Assembly: GCF_900105755.1 (NCBI RefSeq)
Contig: NZ_FNTQ01000001.1
Location: forward strand, 6,882,001-6,946,000
Direction: 5' to 3'
Length of the DNA stretch: 64,000 bases
Origin: Streptomyces sp. Ag109_O5-10
GTDB lineage: Bacteria; Actinomycetota; Actinomycetes; Streptomycetales; Streptomycetaceae
In this document: positions 8,248-16,207 of the stretch, piece by piece
Layout: the number at the start of each line of letters is the position of its first letter
Numbering within the stretch: the stretch's first letter is position 1
Translations under genes and position numbers: made by a program
Notes under the pieces: generated by a model
What the model was told of the DNA's origin: nothing
Database searches by the model: none
What the model saw: the letters and a program-made list of their open reading frames with translations, nothing else

Positions 8248-8487
8248 ATGACGGTTCCCCTGCCGACCGCCACGACGCGGTGGCGCTGCACCCTCTGCGG
8301 CAACCTCACGCGCTTCGACGTGACCCGCTCGTCGAAGGTGGTCGAGTACGTCCACCTCGACCTGGCCGGTGAGCCGAAGGTCGAGGAGCGCGAGGTGGTC
8401 AGTGAGACCATCGAGTCGGTGCGCTGCCGCTGGTGCAACGCGGTGGACCAGGTGGAACTCGTGGACAGGCCGGGCGCCGACTCCTGA
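8248..8487 (+). CDS. Small Zn-ribbon-like protein
   Basis: A 79-residue protein with two CXXC pairs, CTLC near the N-terminus and CRWC near residue 60, typical of a small zinc ribbon. Between them is a charged strand-rich segment (VVEYVHLDLAGEP). Conserved small proteins of this kind occur in Streptomyces, but no biochemical role is known to me. The ATG is preceded by AGAAGGAAGCGA. It lies 40 nt before the NYN-domain gene on the same strand, so the two may be co-transcribed. Confidence 0.75.
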   Translation: MTVPLPTATTRWRCTLCGNLTRFDVTRSSKVVEYVHLDLAGEPKVEEREVVSETIESVRCRWCNAVDQVELVDRPGADS

Positions 8488-8527
8488 TGCCGGGAGCCGG
8501 CCCCGTACAGGTGATGGGGTGTGACGG

Positions 8528-9871
8528 ATGGTGGAGACCACAGGCGGGGGGCCGGGCGACGGCACCGCCGAGGTGCTTGACCGTCCGTTGCCCGACGGCG
8601 TGCGACGGCGTGTCGTGCAGATCGTGTCGGACGGGTTCGGCGGCCTGACCCTCGCCGAACTGCCCGCACAGCTAAGGCAGTACGCCCGGTTCGCCCCGAA
8701 TCGCCGGGCCAAGTTCGCGGGGAACGCCATGGCGGCCGCGCTGGAGACGGACACCCTCTTCCGGCAGCGGATCGGGGAGAAGCTGAGAGAGGCCCAGCCG
8801 GAACTGGCCGGCGCCCTGGACTCCGGCTCCCCGCCCCCGGCCGCGGACCCGCTCGACGTGGCGGCCGCGGCCTATGTGCTGCGCCCCGCGGGCTGGGTGA
8901 AGCTCGTGGCGGCGGCCGGCGAGGAGGCCCAGCGGGCGGACGCCGAGCGGGCCGACGAGGAGAGCCGGGCCGAACTGGAGCGGCTGCGCGAGGAGCTGGA
9001 CCGGGCCCGGGAGCAGACCCGGTCCGAGACGGAGCGGCTGCGCGCCGAGCTGGACGCGGCCAAGAAGGAAGCGGAATCGCTTCACCGCAAGCTGCGGGCC
9101 GCCCTCAGTGACGTGAAGCGCGGCGAGGCGGCGCTGCGCAAGCTGCAGGCCGAGATGGAGGCCGGGCGGGCCGAGGGGCAGTCCCTGGTGTCCGCCGCGG
9201 AGAGCGAGAGCCGGCGGCTCAAGGCCCGGCTCGGCGAGGCCGAGGCGGCCCTGGAGGCCAGCCGGCGGGCCGCCCGTGAGGGGCGCAGCGTCGAGGACAT
9301 GCGGCTGCGGCTGCTCCTCGACACCGTCCTCGACGCGGCCCAGGGGCTGCGCCGGGAGCTGGCGTTGCCACCGGTGTCGGTGCGGCCCGCCGAGACCGTG
9401 GACGCGGTCGAACCGGGACGAATGACCCCGAAGGACATCGCGGCGCGTGCCCTGTCCGAGCACGACCCCGCCATCCTCGACCAGCTGCTCGCCCTGCCCC
9501 AGGCGCACTTGGTCGTCGACGGCTACAACGTGACCAAGACCGGCTATCCGCAGATGCCCCTGGAGAAGCAGCGGCTGCGGTTGCTCGGCCAGCTCTCCCA
9601 GCTCGCCGCCCAGACCGGCGCCGAGGTCACCTGCGTCTTCGACGGCGCCGAACTGGTCGCGCCGGTGCTGCTCGCCCCGCCGCGCGGGGTCCGGGTCCTC
9701 TTCTCCAAGCCCGGTGTCACCGCGGACGAGTTGATCCGCCAGCTGGTGCGCGCCGAGCCGCCGGGCCGGCCGGTGATCGTCGCCTCGACCGACCGCGAGG
9801 TCGCCGACGGGGTCGCGAAGGCGGGCGCCCGTCCGGTCGCTTCTGCCATGCTTCTGAAGCGACTGTCCTGA
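8528..9871 (+). CDS. NYN (YacP-like) domain protein with long coiled coil
   Basis: A 447-residue protein in three parts: an N-terminal helical region (about 1-130), a charged coiled coil rich in Glu, Arg and Ala (about 135-265), and a C-terminal NYN/PIN-like nuclease domain (about 327-447). The NYN domain starts with VVDGYNVTK (acidic D331), continues through VTCVFDGAE, and ends with the VIVASTDREVADG block. The acidic residues expected for metal-dependent RNA cleavage are present. YacP-type NYN proteins are thought to act in RNA processing or decay; the substrate here is unknown. The coiled coil suggests oligomerisation or scaffold binding. Confidence 0.8.
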   Translation: MVETTGGGPGDGTAEVLDRPLPDGVRRRVVQIVSDGFGGLTLAELPAQLRQYARFAPNRRAKFAGNAMAAALETDTLFRQRIGEKLREAQPELAGALDSGSPPPAADPLDVAAAAYVLRPAGWVKLVAAAGEEAQRADAERADEESRAELERLREELDRAREQTRSETERLRAELDAAKKEAESLHRKLRAALSDVKRGEAALRKLQAEMEAGRAEGQSLVSAAESESRRLKARLGEAEAALEASRRAAREGRSVEDMRLRLLLDTVLDAAQGLRRELALPPVSVRPAETVDAVEPGRMTPKDIAARALSEHDPAILDQLLALPQAHLVVDGYNVTKTGYPQMPLEKQRLRLLGQLSQLAAQTGAEVTCVFDGAELVAPVLLAPPRGVRVLFSKPGVTADELIRQLVRAEPPGRPVIVASTDREVADGVAKAGARPVASAMLLKRLS

Positions 9872-9999
9872 AGGTGCAACCCGCATATGCAATGCCCGAA
9901 TTGACCGAACCGTCACGCAACGTAGCGTCAATCGCGCATTACTGCTCGTGAGTTATGTGCAAAGAGTGCGTTGCGTGACCACTTTTTTGGCTGCTGGGT

Positions 10000-10029
10000 T
10001 TGAACTGATCACAGGTAGGTCACTAGGGT
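10000..10029 (+). promoter_or_regulatory. Probable promoter of the first NlpC/P60 gene
   Basis: TTGAAC (10000-10005) and TAGGGT (10024-10029) with an 18-bp spacer, about 50 nt before the GTG start. The 128-bp stretch before it is less GC-rich than its neighbours. I looked for a c-di-AMP (ydaO) riboswitch, common before Streptomyces cell-wall hydrolase genes, and did not find its core. Confidence 0.65.
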
Positions 10030-10081
10030 CGGGCCTCGAACCTCCACACGGGTGATCACTCAAACGAAGGAGCCCGTCTCC

Positions 10082-11116
10082 GTGGCGTCCCATCGTCGAC
10101 CCAAGCAGCCGAGCCGTGCGCGCGTGACCGTGCTCACCACCGCAGCGGCCGCCGCCGTAGTCCTCAGCGCCAACGCCGCCAACGCGGCGCCCAGCGAGAA
10201 GCTGACCAAGGACGAGGTCAAGGCGAAGGTCGACAAGCTCTACGAGGAGGCCGAGCAGGCCACCGAGAAGCTGGACGGCGCCAAGGACAAGCAGCACAAG
10301 CTGCAGAAGGAGATATCCACGATCCAGGACAACGTGGCTCGTGGGCAGGAGGACCTCAACAAGCTGCGGGACAGCCTCGGTTCGCTGGCCACCGCGCAGT
10401 ACCGCTCCGGCGGCATCGACCCGTCGGTCCAGCTCTTCCTCTCGTCCAACCCCGACGACTACCTCGACAAGGCGTCCACGCTCGACCAGTTGAGCGGCCA
10501 GCAGGTCGAGGCCCTGAAGAAGATCCAGGACAAACAGCGCGAACTCGCCCAGGAGCGGGCAGAGGCCTCGGACAAGCTCAAGGACCTCTCCGCCACCCGC
10601 ACCGAGCTCGCCAAGCAGAAGTCGGCCGTGCAGGGCAAGCTCGCCGACGCGCAGAAGCTGCTCAACACGCTGACCGCCAAGGAGAAGGCCGCCCTCGACG
10701 CCGAGCAGGCCCAGGCCGCCAGCCGCGCCTCCTCCCGCGTGAACCTCGGCAACACGGGCTCCGCCTCCGGCCGGGCCGCCGCCGCCTTCTCCGCCGCCCA
10801 GTCCGTGATCGGCTCCCCGTACGTCTACGGCGCCTCCGGCCCGTCCTCCTTCGACTGCTCGGGCCTGACCTCCTGGGCCTACGCCCAGGCCGGCGTCACC
10901 ATCCCGCGCACCTCCGAGGCGCAGGCCAACGCCGGCACCCGCATCTACAGCGAGAGCGACCTCAAGGTCGGCGACCTGGTCATCTTCTACGGCGACTACC
11001 ACCACGTCGGCCTCTACGCCGGCAACGGCCAGGTACTGCACGCCCCGCACACCGGTGCCGTCGTCCGCTACGAGTCGATCGGTGACATGACCTTCGAGTT
11101 CGGCGTCCGGATCTGA
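10082..11116 (+). CDS. Secreted NlpC/P60 peptidoglycan hydrolase, first of a tandem pair
   Basis: A 344-residue exported cell-wall endopeptidase. The Sec signal peptide ends around ANA|APS (about residue 34). A long coiled coil (about 40-215) follows, then the NlpC/P60 domain with catalytic Cys259 in SFDCSGL and His in YHHVGLYAGNG. Architecture and placement near trpD match the mycobacterial RipC type. I chose the GTG at 10082 because of the AAGGAG sequence ahead of it; an upstream in-frame GTG at 10052 lacks one. Coiled-coil NlpC/P60 proteins are usually held inactive until bound by an FtsEX-type activator, which is inference here. Confidence 0.9.
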   Translation: MASHRRPKQPSRARVTVLTTAAAAAVVLSANAANAAPSEKLTKDEVKAKVDKLYEEAEQATEKLDGAKDKQHKLQKEISTIQDNVARGQEDLNKLRDSLGSLATAQYRSGGIDPSVQLFLSSNPDDYLDKASTLDQLSGQQVEALKKIQDKQRELAQERAEASDKLKDLSATRTELAKQKSAVQGKLADAQKLLNTLTAKEKAALDAEQAQAASRASSRVNLGNTGSASGRAAAAFSAAQSVIGSPYVYGASGPSSFDCSGLTSWAYAQAGVTIPRTSEAQANAGTRIYSESDLKVGDLVIFYGDYHHVGLYAGNGQVLHAPHTGAVVRYESIGDMTFEFGVRI

Positions 11117-11379
11117 CCCCACCGGGTTACGGCGACACCCGTACGGCCGAAGATCAACTCGCCGAGACGCCCGAACGGGCGAATCGCGCCGACCGGAACT
11201 GACTCCACACCCCGCCGGTGACCTGCGTCAGCGGCGGGGCGTGGCGTTTGTGCGGCCGTGGAGGTCTTTGGCCGGGGTGTGCTCACGCGGCTACTGTCGG
11301 CGCGTTTCCTCCGGTGCCCGGGCATCCCCGTCCCCCGTGCCGGGGGAAGCGGTTCCCGTCCGCCAGCAGAAGGACCGCC

Positions 11380-12399
11380 GTGGGGTCTCATCGCCGTCTC
11401 GCACCGTCGTCCGGGTTCAACCGGGGCGCCGGTGCCGCAATCTGCGTGCTCTCGGCCGCGGCCGCCACGCTCGGTGCCGTACCGGCGAGCGCAGCCCCGC
11501 ACGCCGACGCCCGTGCCGAGGTGGACCGGCTGTACCAGCAGGCCGAGGAGGCGACCCAGGCCTACGACAAGGCCGACGAGCGGGCCGGCGCGCTGCGCCG
11601 CGAGGTCAACGAGTCCCAGGACCGCATCGCCCGCCAGCAGCAGCGCATCAACACCATGCGGGAGGCGCTCGGTTCGCTCGCCGGTGCCCAGTACCGCTCC
11701 GGCGGCCTCGACCCCACCGTGGCCCTGCTGTTCTCCGACGACCCGCAGGACTACCTCGACCGGGCCTCCCTGCTCGACCGCGTCGACGCCTGCCAGGCCG
11801 GGCAGCTCAGGCGGCTCCGGACGGCGATGCGCGAACTCGCCCAGGAGCGCACCGAGGCCGCCGGGAACCTCGTCGAGCTGGAGAAGAGCCGCAAGGCCGT
11901 CGCCGCGCACAAGGCCGTCGTGGAGCGCAAGCTCGCCCAGGCCCGGCGGCTGCTCAACGCGATGCCCGCCGCCGACCTCGTCGCCTTCGAGCACGCCTCC
12001 CGCGGCGACGACCGCGCCGACCTGCCCGGCCTCTCCGGCGCCACCGTCCCCGACGCCCGCGCCGCCGCCGCGATCGCCGCCGCCCGCTCCGCCCTCGGCA
12101 AGCCCTACGTCTGGGGCGCCAACGGCCCCTCCGGGTTCGACTGCTCGGGCCTGATGCAGTGGTCCTACGCCCACGCCGGGATCCACCTCCCGCGCACCTC
12201 GCAGGAGCAGCGCTACGCCGGCCACCAGGTCCCGCTCTCCGAGGCGCAACCCGGTGACCTGGTCGTCTATCGCTCCGACGCCAGCCATGTGGGCATGTAC
12301 GTCGGCAACGGCCAGGTCATCCACGCCCCCTACCCCGGCGCCCCGGTCCGCTACGACCCGGTAGGAATGATGCCGGTCTCCTCCGTCACCCGGCCCTGA
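11380..12399 (+). CDS. Secreted NlpC/P60 peptidoglycan hydrolase, second of a tandem pair
   Basis: A 339-residue paralogue of the preceding gene with the same order: signal peptide (ending near ASA|APH), coiled coil, and NlpC/P60 domain. Catalytic Cys255 lies in GFDCSGL and the His in ASHVGMYVGNG. Several coiled-coil segments are nearly shared with the first copy, such as LGSLAGAQYRSGGLDP against LGSLATAQYRSGGIDP, which points to tandem duplication. GTG at 11380 has AGAAGGA before it; longer in-frame extensions upstream have no signal peptide logic. The 263-bp gap to the first gene suggests its own promoter. Confidence 0.9.
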   Translation: MGSHRRLAPSSGFNRGAGAAICVLSAAAATLGAVPASAAPHADARAEVDRLYQQAEEATQAYDKADERAGALRREVNESQDRIARQQQRINTMREALGSLAGAQYRSGGLDPTVALLFSDDPQDYLDRASLLDRVDACQAGQLRRLRTAMRELAQERTEAAGNLVELEKSRKAVAAHKAVVERKLAQARRLLNAMPAADLVAFEHASRGDDRADLPGLSGATVPDARAAAAIAAARSALGKPYVWGANGPSGFDCSGLMQWSYAHAGIHLPRTSQEQRYAGHQVPLSEAQPGDLVVYRSDASHVGMYVGNGQVIHAPYPGAPVRYDPVGMMPVSSVTRP

Positions 12400-12429
12400 C
12401 TTCCGGGCTTCTGCCCTTACGATCGGAAA

Positions 12430-13626
12430 GTGGCTGGTCGTGGACGGGTGTGGCGCTCAGGAGCGGTGGGACTGTGTCTGCTGCTCCTGCCGCTGGCCGG
12501 ATGCGGCGGCGGGCAGTCGCCGACCGGTACGGCGATGGCCGAGGTGCAGCAGGTCCTGGACCGCCGCTCGGCCGCGGTCCTCGGCCACGACGAGCAGGTG
12601 TACGCCGAGACCGGCGCCCGGAGTGCGTACGCCGACCTGCGCGCCGTACCGCTCGCGGAGTGGAGGTACCGGCTCACCGCCCTCCACCCCGACGCCTCCG
12701 GAGCCACCGCCGACGCACAGCTCAGCTACCGGATACAGGGGTACGACAAGGCACCGGTGACGACCGACCGGGCGCTGACCCTCAGCCGCACGGCCGACGG
12801 ACAGTGGTATGTCACATACGACAAGCCCGCCAAGAAGTCCGGGCAGCAGCTCTGGGACCAGGGCAAGGTGACCGCCGTCAAGACCGCCCACGCCCTCGTC
12901 CTCGGCGTCGGCCAGTCCCCGGCCACGCTGCGCGACTACGCCCGGCTCGCCGACACCGCCGTCCCCGCGGTCTCCAAGGCCTGGGGCACGGACTGGACGC
13001 AGCGGGTGGTCCTGCTGGTACCCGGGTCGCTGAACGGCATGGCGGGCCTGCTGGGCGCCCCCGCCGCCAACTACAAGGGCATCGCCGCCGTCACCACCGG
13101 CGAGGCGGGAGGCTCCGGTCAGGCACCCGCCGACCGGGTCATCCTCAACCCGGAGGCGTACGCGATCCTCGGCACGGTCGGCCGGCAGGTCGTCCTCACC
13201 CACGAGACGACCCACGTGGCCACCCGCGCCCACACCACGGCCGCCACCCCGCTCTGGCTCTCCGAGGGCTACGCCGACTGGATCGGCTACCTCGGCACCA
13301 GCCGCACGCCCACCGAGGCGGCCCCCGAACTCGCCCGCGCCGTCGAGGCCGGGGACACCCCCGGAGACCTCCCCGCCGACCAGGACTTCGGCTTCACCGA
13401 CGACCCCACCAAACTGGCCCAGGCCTACGAGGGCGGCTGGCTGGCCTGCCGGATGATCGCCGCCCACTGGGGCGAGGACAAGCTCGGCGCCTTCTACCGC
13501 GCCGTCGGCGCCCACACGTCACGCACGGGCGCCGTGGAGGACGCCCTGAAGACGCGACTCGGCACGACTCTCCCGGCCTTCACCGCCCGCTGGCGCGACT
13601 ACGTGCGGGCTCAGCTGGGCGACTGA
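12430..13626 (+). CDS. Putative lipoprotein with metallopeptidase (HExxH) domain
   Basis: A 398-residue protein with a lipoprotein signal (lipobox LAGC, Cys25). The C-terminal half has the gluzincin zinc motif HETTH (258-262) followed 16 residues later by SEGYADW, in which Glu279 is the likely third zinc ligand. This is the peptidase MA-like arrangement. The N-terminal half (about 35-130) resembles small NTF2-like or anchoring domains but I cannot name it. It is probably surface-anchored. The GTG start sits 6 nt after a TACGAT -10-like hexamer and lacks a ribosome-binding site, so the transcript may be leaderless. Substrate unknown. Confidence 0.75.
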   Translation: MAGRGRVWRSGAVGLCLLLLPLAGCGGGQSPTGTAMAEVQQVLDRRSAAVLGHDEQVYAETGARSAYADLRAVPLAEWRYRLTALHPDASGATADAQLSYRIQGYDKAPVTTDRALTLSRTADGQWYVTYDKPAKKSGQQLWDQGKVTAVKTAHALVLGVGQSPATLRDYARLADTAVPAVSKAWGTDWTQRVVLLVPGSLNGMAGLLGAPAANYKGIAAVTTGEAGGSGQAPADRVILNPEAYAILGTVGRQVVLTHETTHVATRAHTTAATPLWLSEGYADWIGYLGTSRTPTEAAPELARAVEAGDTPGDLPADQDFGFTDDPTKLAQAYEGGWLACRMIAAHWGEDKLGAFYRAVGAHTSRTGAVEDALKTRLGTTLPAFTARWRDYVRAQLGD

Positions 13627-13641
13627 GCCGCGCAGCCGGGT

Positions 13642-14919
13642 TCAGGAGGAGACCGCGGTCCCCTTCGCCCGGGCCGCCGAGGACGGGAAGGGGGCGGCGG
13701 TGTCCCCGGTCACCGTGGAGTGCCACAGGGCGCGGGCCGCCGTGACCGTGGCCGCCACCAGCAGGCCGTTGCGCAGGAGGAGCAGGGTGATGCCGGACCA
13801 GTCGCTGACCACGACGTGCGAGAAGCCGACCGGGAACTCCAGGACGGTCACGAAGGCCGCCGAAAGGAGCAGGACGGCCGGCAGGGTCATCCGGCCGGCG
13901 CGGAAGCAGAGGCAGACGGCGGCCAGGCCCACCAGCCACACCATGTACTGAGGGCTGATCACCCGGCTGGTGACCGTGAACAGGAGGACGGCGGTGAAGG
14001 CCGCGTCCGCCGGCGTGTGGGAGCGGAAGCGGACCGCGGACAGCCGCCACAGCAGCAGCCAGCCGAAGGCGAGCACGGTGAGCAGCAGCGCCGCCGTGCT
14101 CACCGCCTTCACGTGCGGGCCGAGGAATTCGATCGAGCCGTAGTTGAGCAGCACCTCGCCGTGCCAGCCGAAGTGCCGGGCGATGTGGAGGACCAGCGCG
14201 CCGAGGGACTCCACCTCGGTGCCCCGGTCCCGCTGGAAGGTCAGGAACGAGAACGCGCCCGGCATGGCCACCGCGAACAGGGTGCCGATCGCGCCCGCCG
14301 TGACGACCGCCGCCCCCCAGGCCCGCCGCCGTACGGCTCCCACGAGGAGCAGCGCCGGCCACACCTTGACCATCGCGCCGAAGCCGACGAGGGCGCCCAT
14401 GATCCGGGGATGCCGGGCCCCGGCGAGCAGCGCGGCGACGGCGACGGCGGTGACCATCAGGTCGTAGCGGGCGTAGACGGTGGGGCCGAGCAGCGGGACG
14501 CCCAGCACCCAGACCCAGGCGCCGCGCAGGGTGCGGCCGGGGCGCGGGCCGGCGCGGAGGAGGAGGGCGAGGACCACCAGGTCGGCGAGACAGGCCAGGA
14601 CGAAGAAGGCGGTCGGGTAGTCCAGGAAGGGGAGGAGGCCGGGGGAGAGGATCGCCAGGGCGGCGGCGGGCGGGTACTGCCAGGTGACGTCGTCCAGGGG
14701 AAACGTTCCGTGCCGCAGGACCTCGTACCAGCCCTGGTAGATCACGGAGACGTCGCTGGTGACGTCCGCGCCGGGGAAGACGAACACCTTCAGGACGAAC
14801 AGCAGCAGCACCAGCCGGGTGGCACCCCACGTGACCAGCAACAACGCCAGGGCACGCCGCACGCCCGTCCTGTCCACCTGAGCCCCTGTCCGTCGGCATC
14901 GCCGTGTCGAGTGGGCCAC
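13642..14919 (-). CDS. Polytopic membrane glycosyltransferase (GT87-like mannosyltransferase)
   Basis: A 425-residue integral membrane protein with about ten to twelve hydrophobic helices. The N-terminal loop carries acidic residues (ADVTSDVSVIYQGW) and the WQYPPAAALA segment seen in GT87 polyprenyl-phosphate-mannose-dependent transferases. The neighbouring PimB'-like gene supports a role in cell-envelope mannolipid or glycolipid synthesis, comparable to mycobacterial Rv2181. I chose the GTG at 14919 because of GGGAG 5 nt upstream; a second GTG at 14877 is possible. Donor and acceptor are inferred from family only. Confidence 0.75.
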   Translation of the reverse strand: MAHSTRRCRRTGAQVDRTGVRRALALLLVTWGATRLVLLLFVLKVFVFPGADVTSDVSVIYQGWYEVLRHGTFPLDDVTWQYPPAAALAILSPGLLPFLDYPTAFFVLACLADLVVLALLLRAGPRPGRTLRGAWVWVLGVPLLGPTVYARYDLMVTAVAVAALLAGARHPRIMGALVGFGAMVKVWPALLLVGAVRRRAWGAAVVTAGAIGTLFAVAMPGAFSFLTFQRDRGTEVESLGALVLHIARHFGWHGEVLLNYGSIEFLGPHVKAVSTAALLLTVLAFGWLLLWRLSAVRFRSHTPADAAFTAVLLFTVTSRVISPQYMVWLVGLAAVCLCFRAGRMTLPAVLLLSAAFVTVLEFPVGFSHVVVSDWSGITLLLLRNGLLVAATVTAARALWHSTVTGDTAAPFPSSAARAKGTAVSS

Positions 14920-14991
14920 ATGATCTCCCGGCGTCCTGTGCGGGGGCCATGAAGCGCGGCCGCACGCCCTGTGCGGGTAGGGTCGGCGCCG

Positions 14992-16134
14992 ATGAACAAG
15001 ACCCTCGTCGTGACCAATGACTTCCCGCCCCGGCCGGGCGGTATCCAGGCGTTCCTGCACAACGTGGTCCTGCGTCTGGACCCCGAGCGGGTCGTGGTCT
15101 ACGCGTCCACCTGGAAGCGGGGCCGGGAGGGCGCCGAGGCCACCGCCGCGTTCGACGCGGAGCAGCCGTTCACCGTCGTGCGCGACCGTACGACGATGCT
15201 GCTGCCGACGCCCCGGGCGACCCGGACGGCGGTCGGGCTGCTGCGGGAGCACGGGTGTACGTCGGTGTGGTTCGGGGCGGCCGCACCGCTGGGGCTGATG
15301 GCGCCGGCGCTGCGGAAGGCCGGGGCGCGGCGGCTGGTCGCCACGACCCACGGGCACGAGGCGGGCTGGGCCCAGCTGCCGGCCGCCCGGCAGCTGCTCG
15401 GGCGGATCGGGGACGCGACCGACACGATCACCTACCTCGGTGAGTACACGCGGTCCCGGATCGCGGCCGCGCTCGGTGCGGAGGCGGCCGGGCGGATGGT
15501 GCAGCTGCCGCCGGGGGTGGACGAGAAGACCTTCCATCCCGGCTCGGGGGGTGCCGAGGTGCGGGAGGGGCTGGGGCTGAGCGGCCGGCCGGTGGTCGTG
15601 TGCGTGTCGCGGCTGGTGCCGCGCAAGGGGCAGGACACCCTGATCCTCGCGATGCCGCTGATCCTGGCCGCCCAGCCGGACGCGGTGCTGCTGATCGTGG
15701 GCGGCGGGCCGTACGGGAAGGAGCTGCGGCGCCTCGCGAGGGAGACCGGCGTCGAGGCCTCCGTGCGCTTCACGGGCGCCGTGCCGTGGGCGGAGCTGCC
15801 CGCGCACTACGGCGCCGGAGACGTGTTCGCCATGCCGTGCAGGACCCGCCGGGGCGGGCTGGACGTGGAGGGGCTCGGGATCGTGTACCTGGAGGCCTCG
15901 GCGACAGGCCTGCCGGTGGTGGCGGGGGATTCGGGCGGGGCGCCGGACGCGGTCCTCGACGGGGAGACCGGGTGGGTCGTGCGGGGCGGATCCCCGGAGG
16001 AGGCCGCCGAGCGCATCGTGGCGCTCCTGGGGGACGCCGAACTGCGGCAGCGGATGGGGGAGCGCGGGCGGCGGTGGGTCGAGGAGCGGTGGCGGTGGGA
16101 TCTTCTCGCGGAGCGGCTGAAGGAGTTGCTGTAG
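14992..16134 (+). CDS. GT4 glycosyltransferase, PimB'-like mannosyltransferase
   Basis: A 380-residue GT-B glycosyltransferase. The N-terminus VVTNDFPPRPGGIQ and the C-terminal donor-binding region with GLGIVYLEASATGLPVVAGDSGG and CVSRLVPRKGQD match PimB' of mycobacteria and corynebacteria. That enzyme adds the second mannose to phosphatidylinositol mannoside on the cytoplasmic membrane face. Position next to a GT87-like gene and near fadD repeats the mycobacterial order. The ATG follows TAGGGT by 8 nt with no ribosome-binding site, so a leaderless transcript is likely. The exact acceptor in Streptomyces is inference. Confidence 0.82.
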   Translation: MNKTLVVTNDFPPRPGGIQAFLHNVVLRLDPERVVVYASTWKRGREGAEATAAFDAEQPFTVVRDRTTMLLPTPRATRTAVGLLREHGCTSVWFGAAAPLGLMAPALRKAGARRLVATTHGHEAGWAQLPAARQLLGRIGDATDTITYLGEYTRSRIAAALGAEAAGRMVQLPPGVDEKTFHPGSGGAEVREGLGLSGRPVVVCVSRLVPRKGQDTLILAMPLILAAQPDAVLLIVGGGPYGKELRRLARETGVEASVRFTGAVPWAELPAHYGAGDVFAMPCRTRRGGLDVEGLGIVYLEASATGLPVVAGDSGGAPDAVLDGETGWVVRGGSPEEAAERIVALLGDAELRQRMGERGRRWVEERWRWDLLAERLKELL

Positions 16135-16207
16135 CGGGCCGGGCCGCGTTGTCACCAACTCTGTCGCAGCTCTAGGCGGAACCGGAAAATCCGCACATGC
16201 TGCGCGC

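Noticed and set aside
9872..10081. Possible c-di-AMP (ydaO) riboswitch before the NlpC/P60 gene
   Set aside because: The conserved core blocks of that riboswitch are absent.
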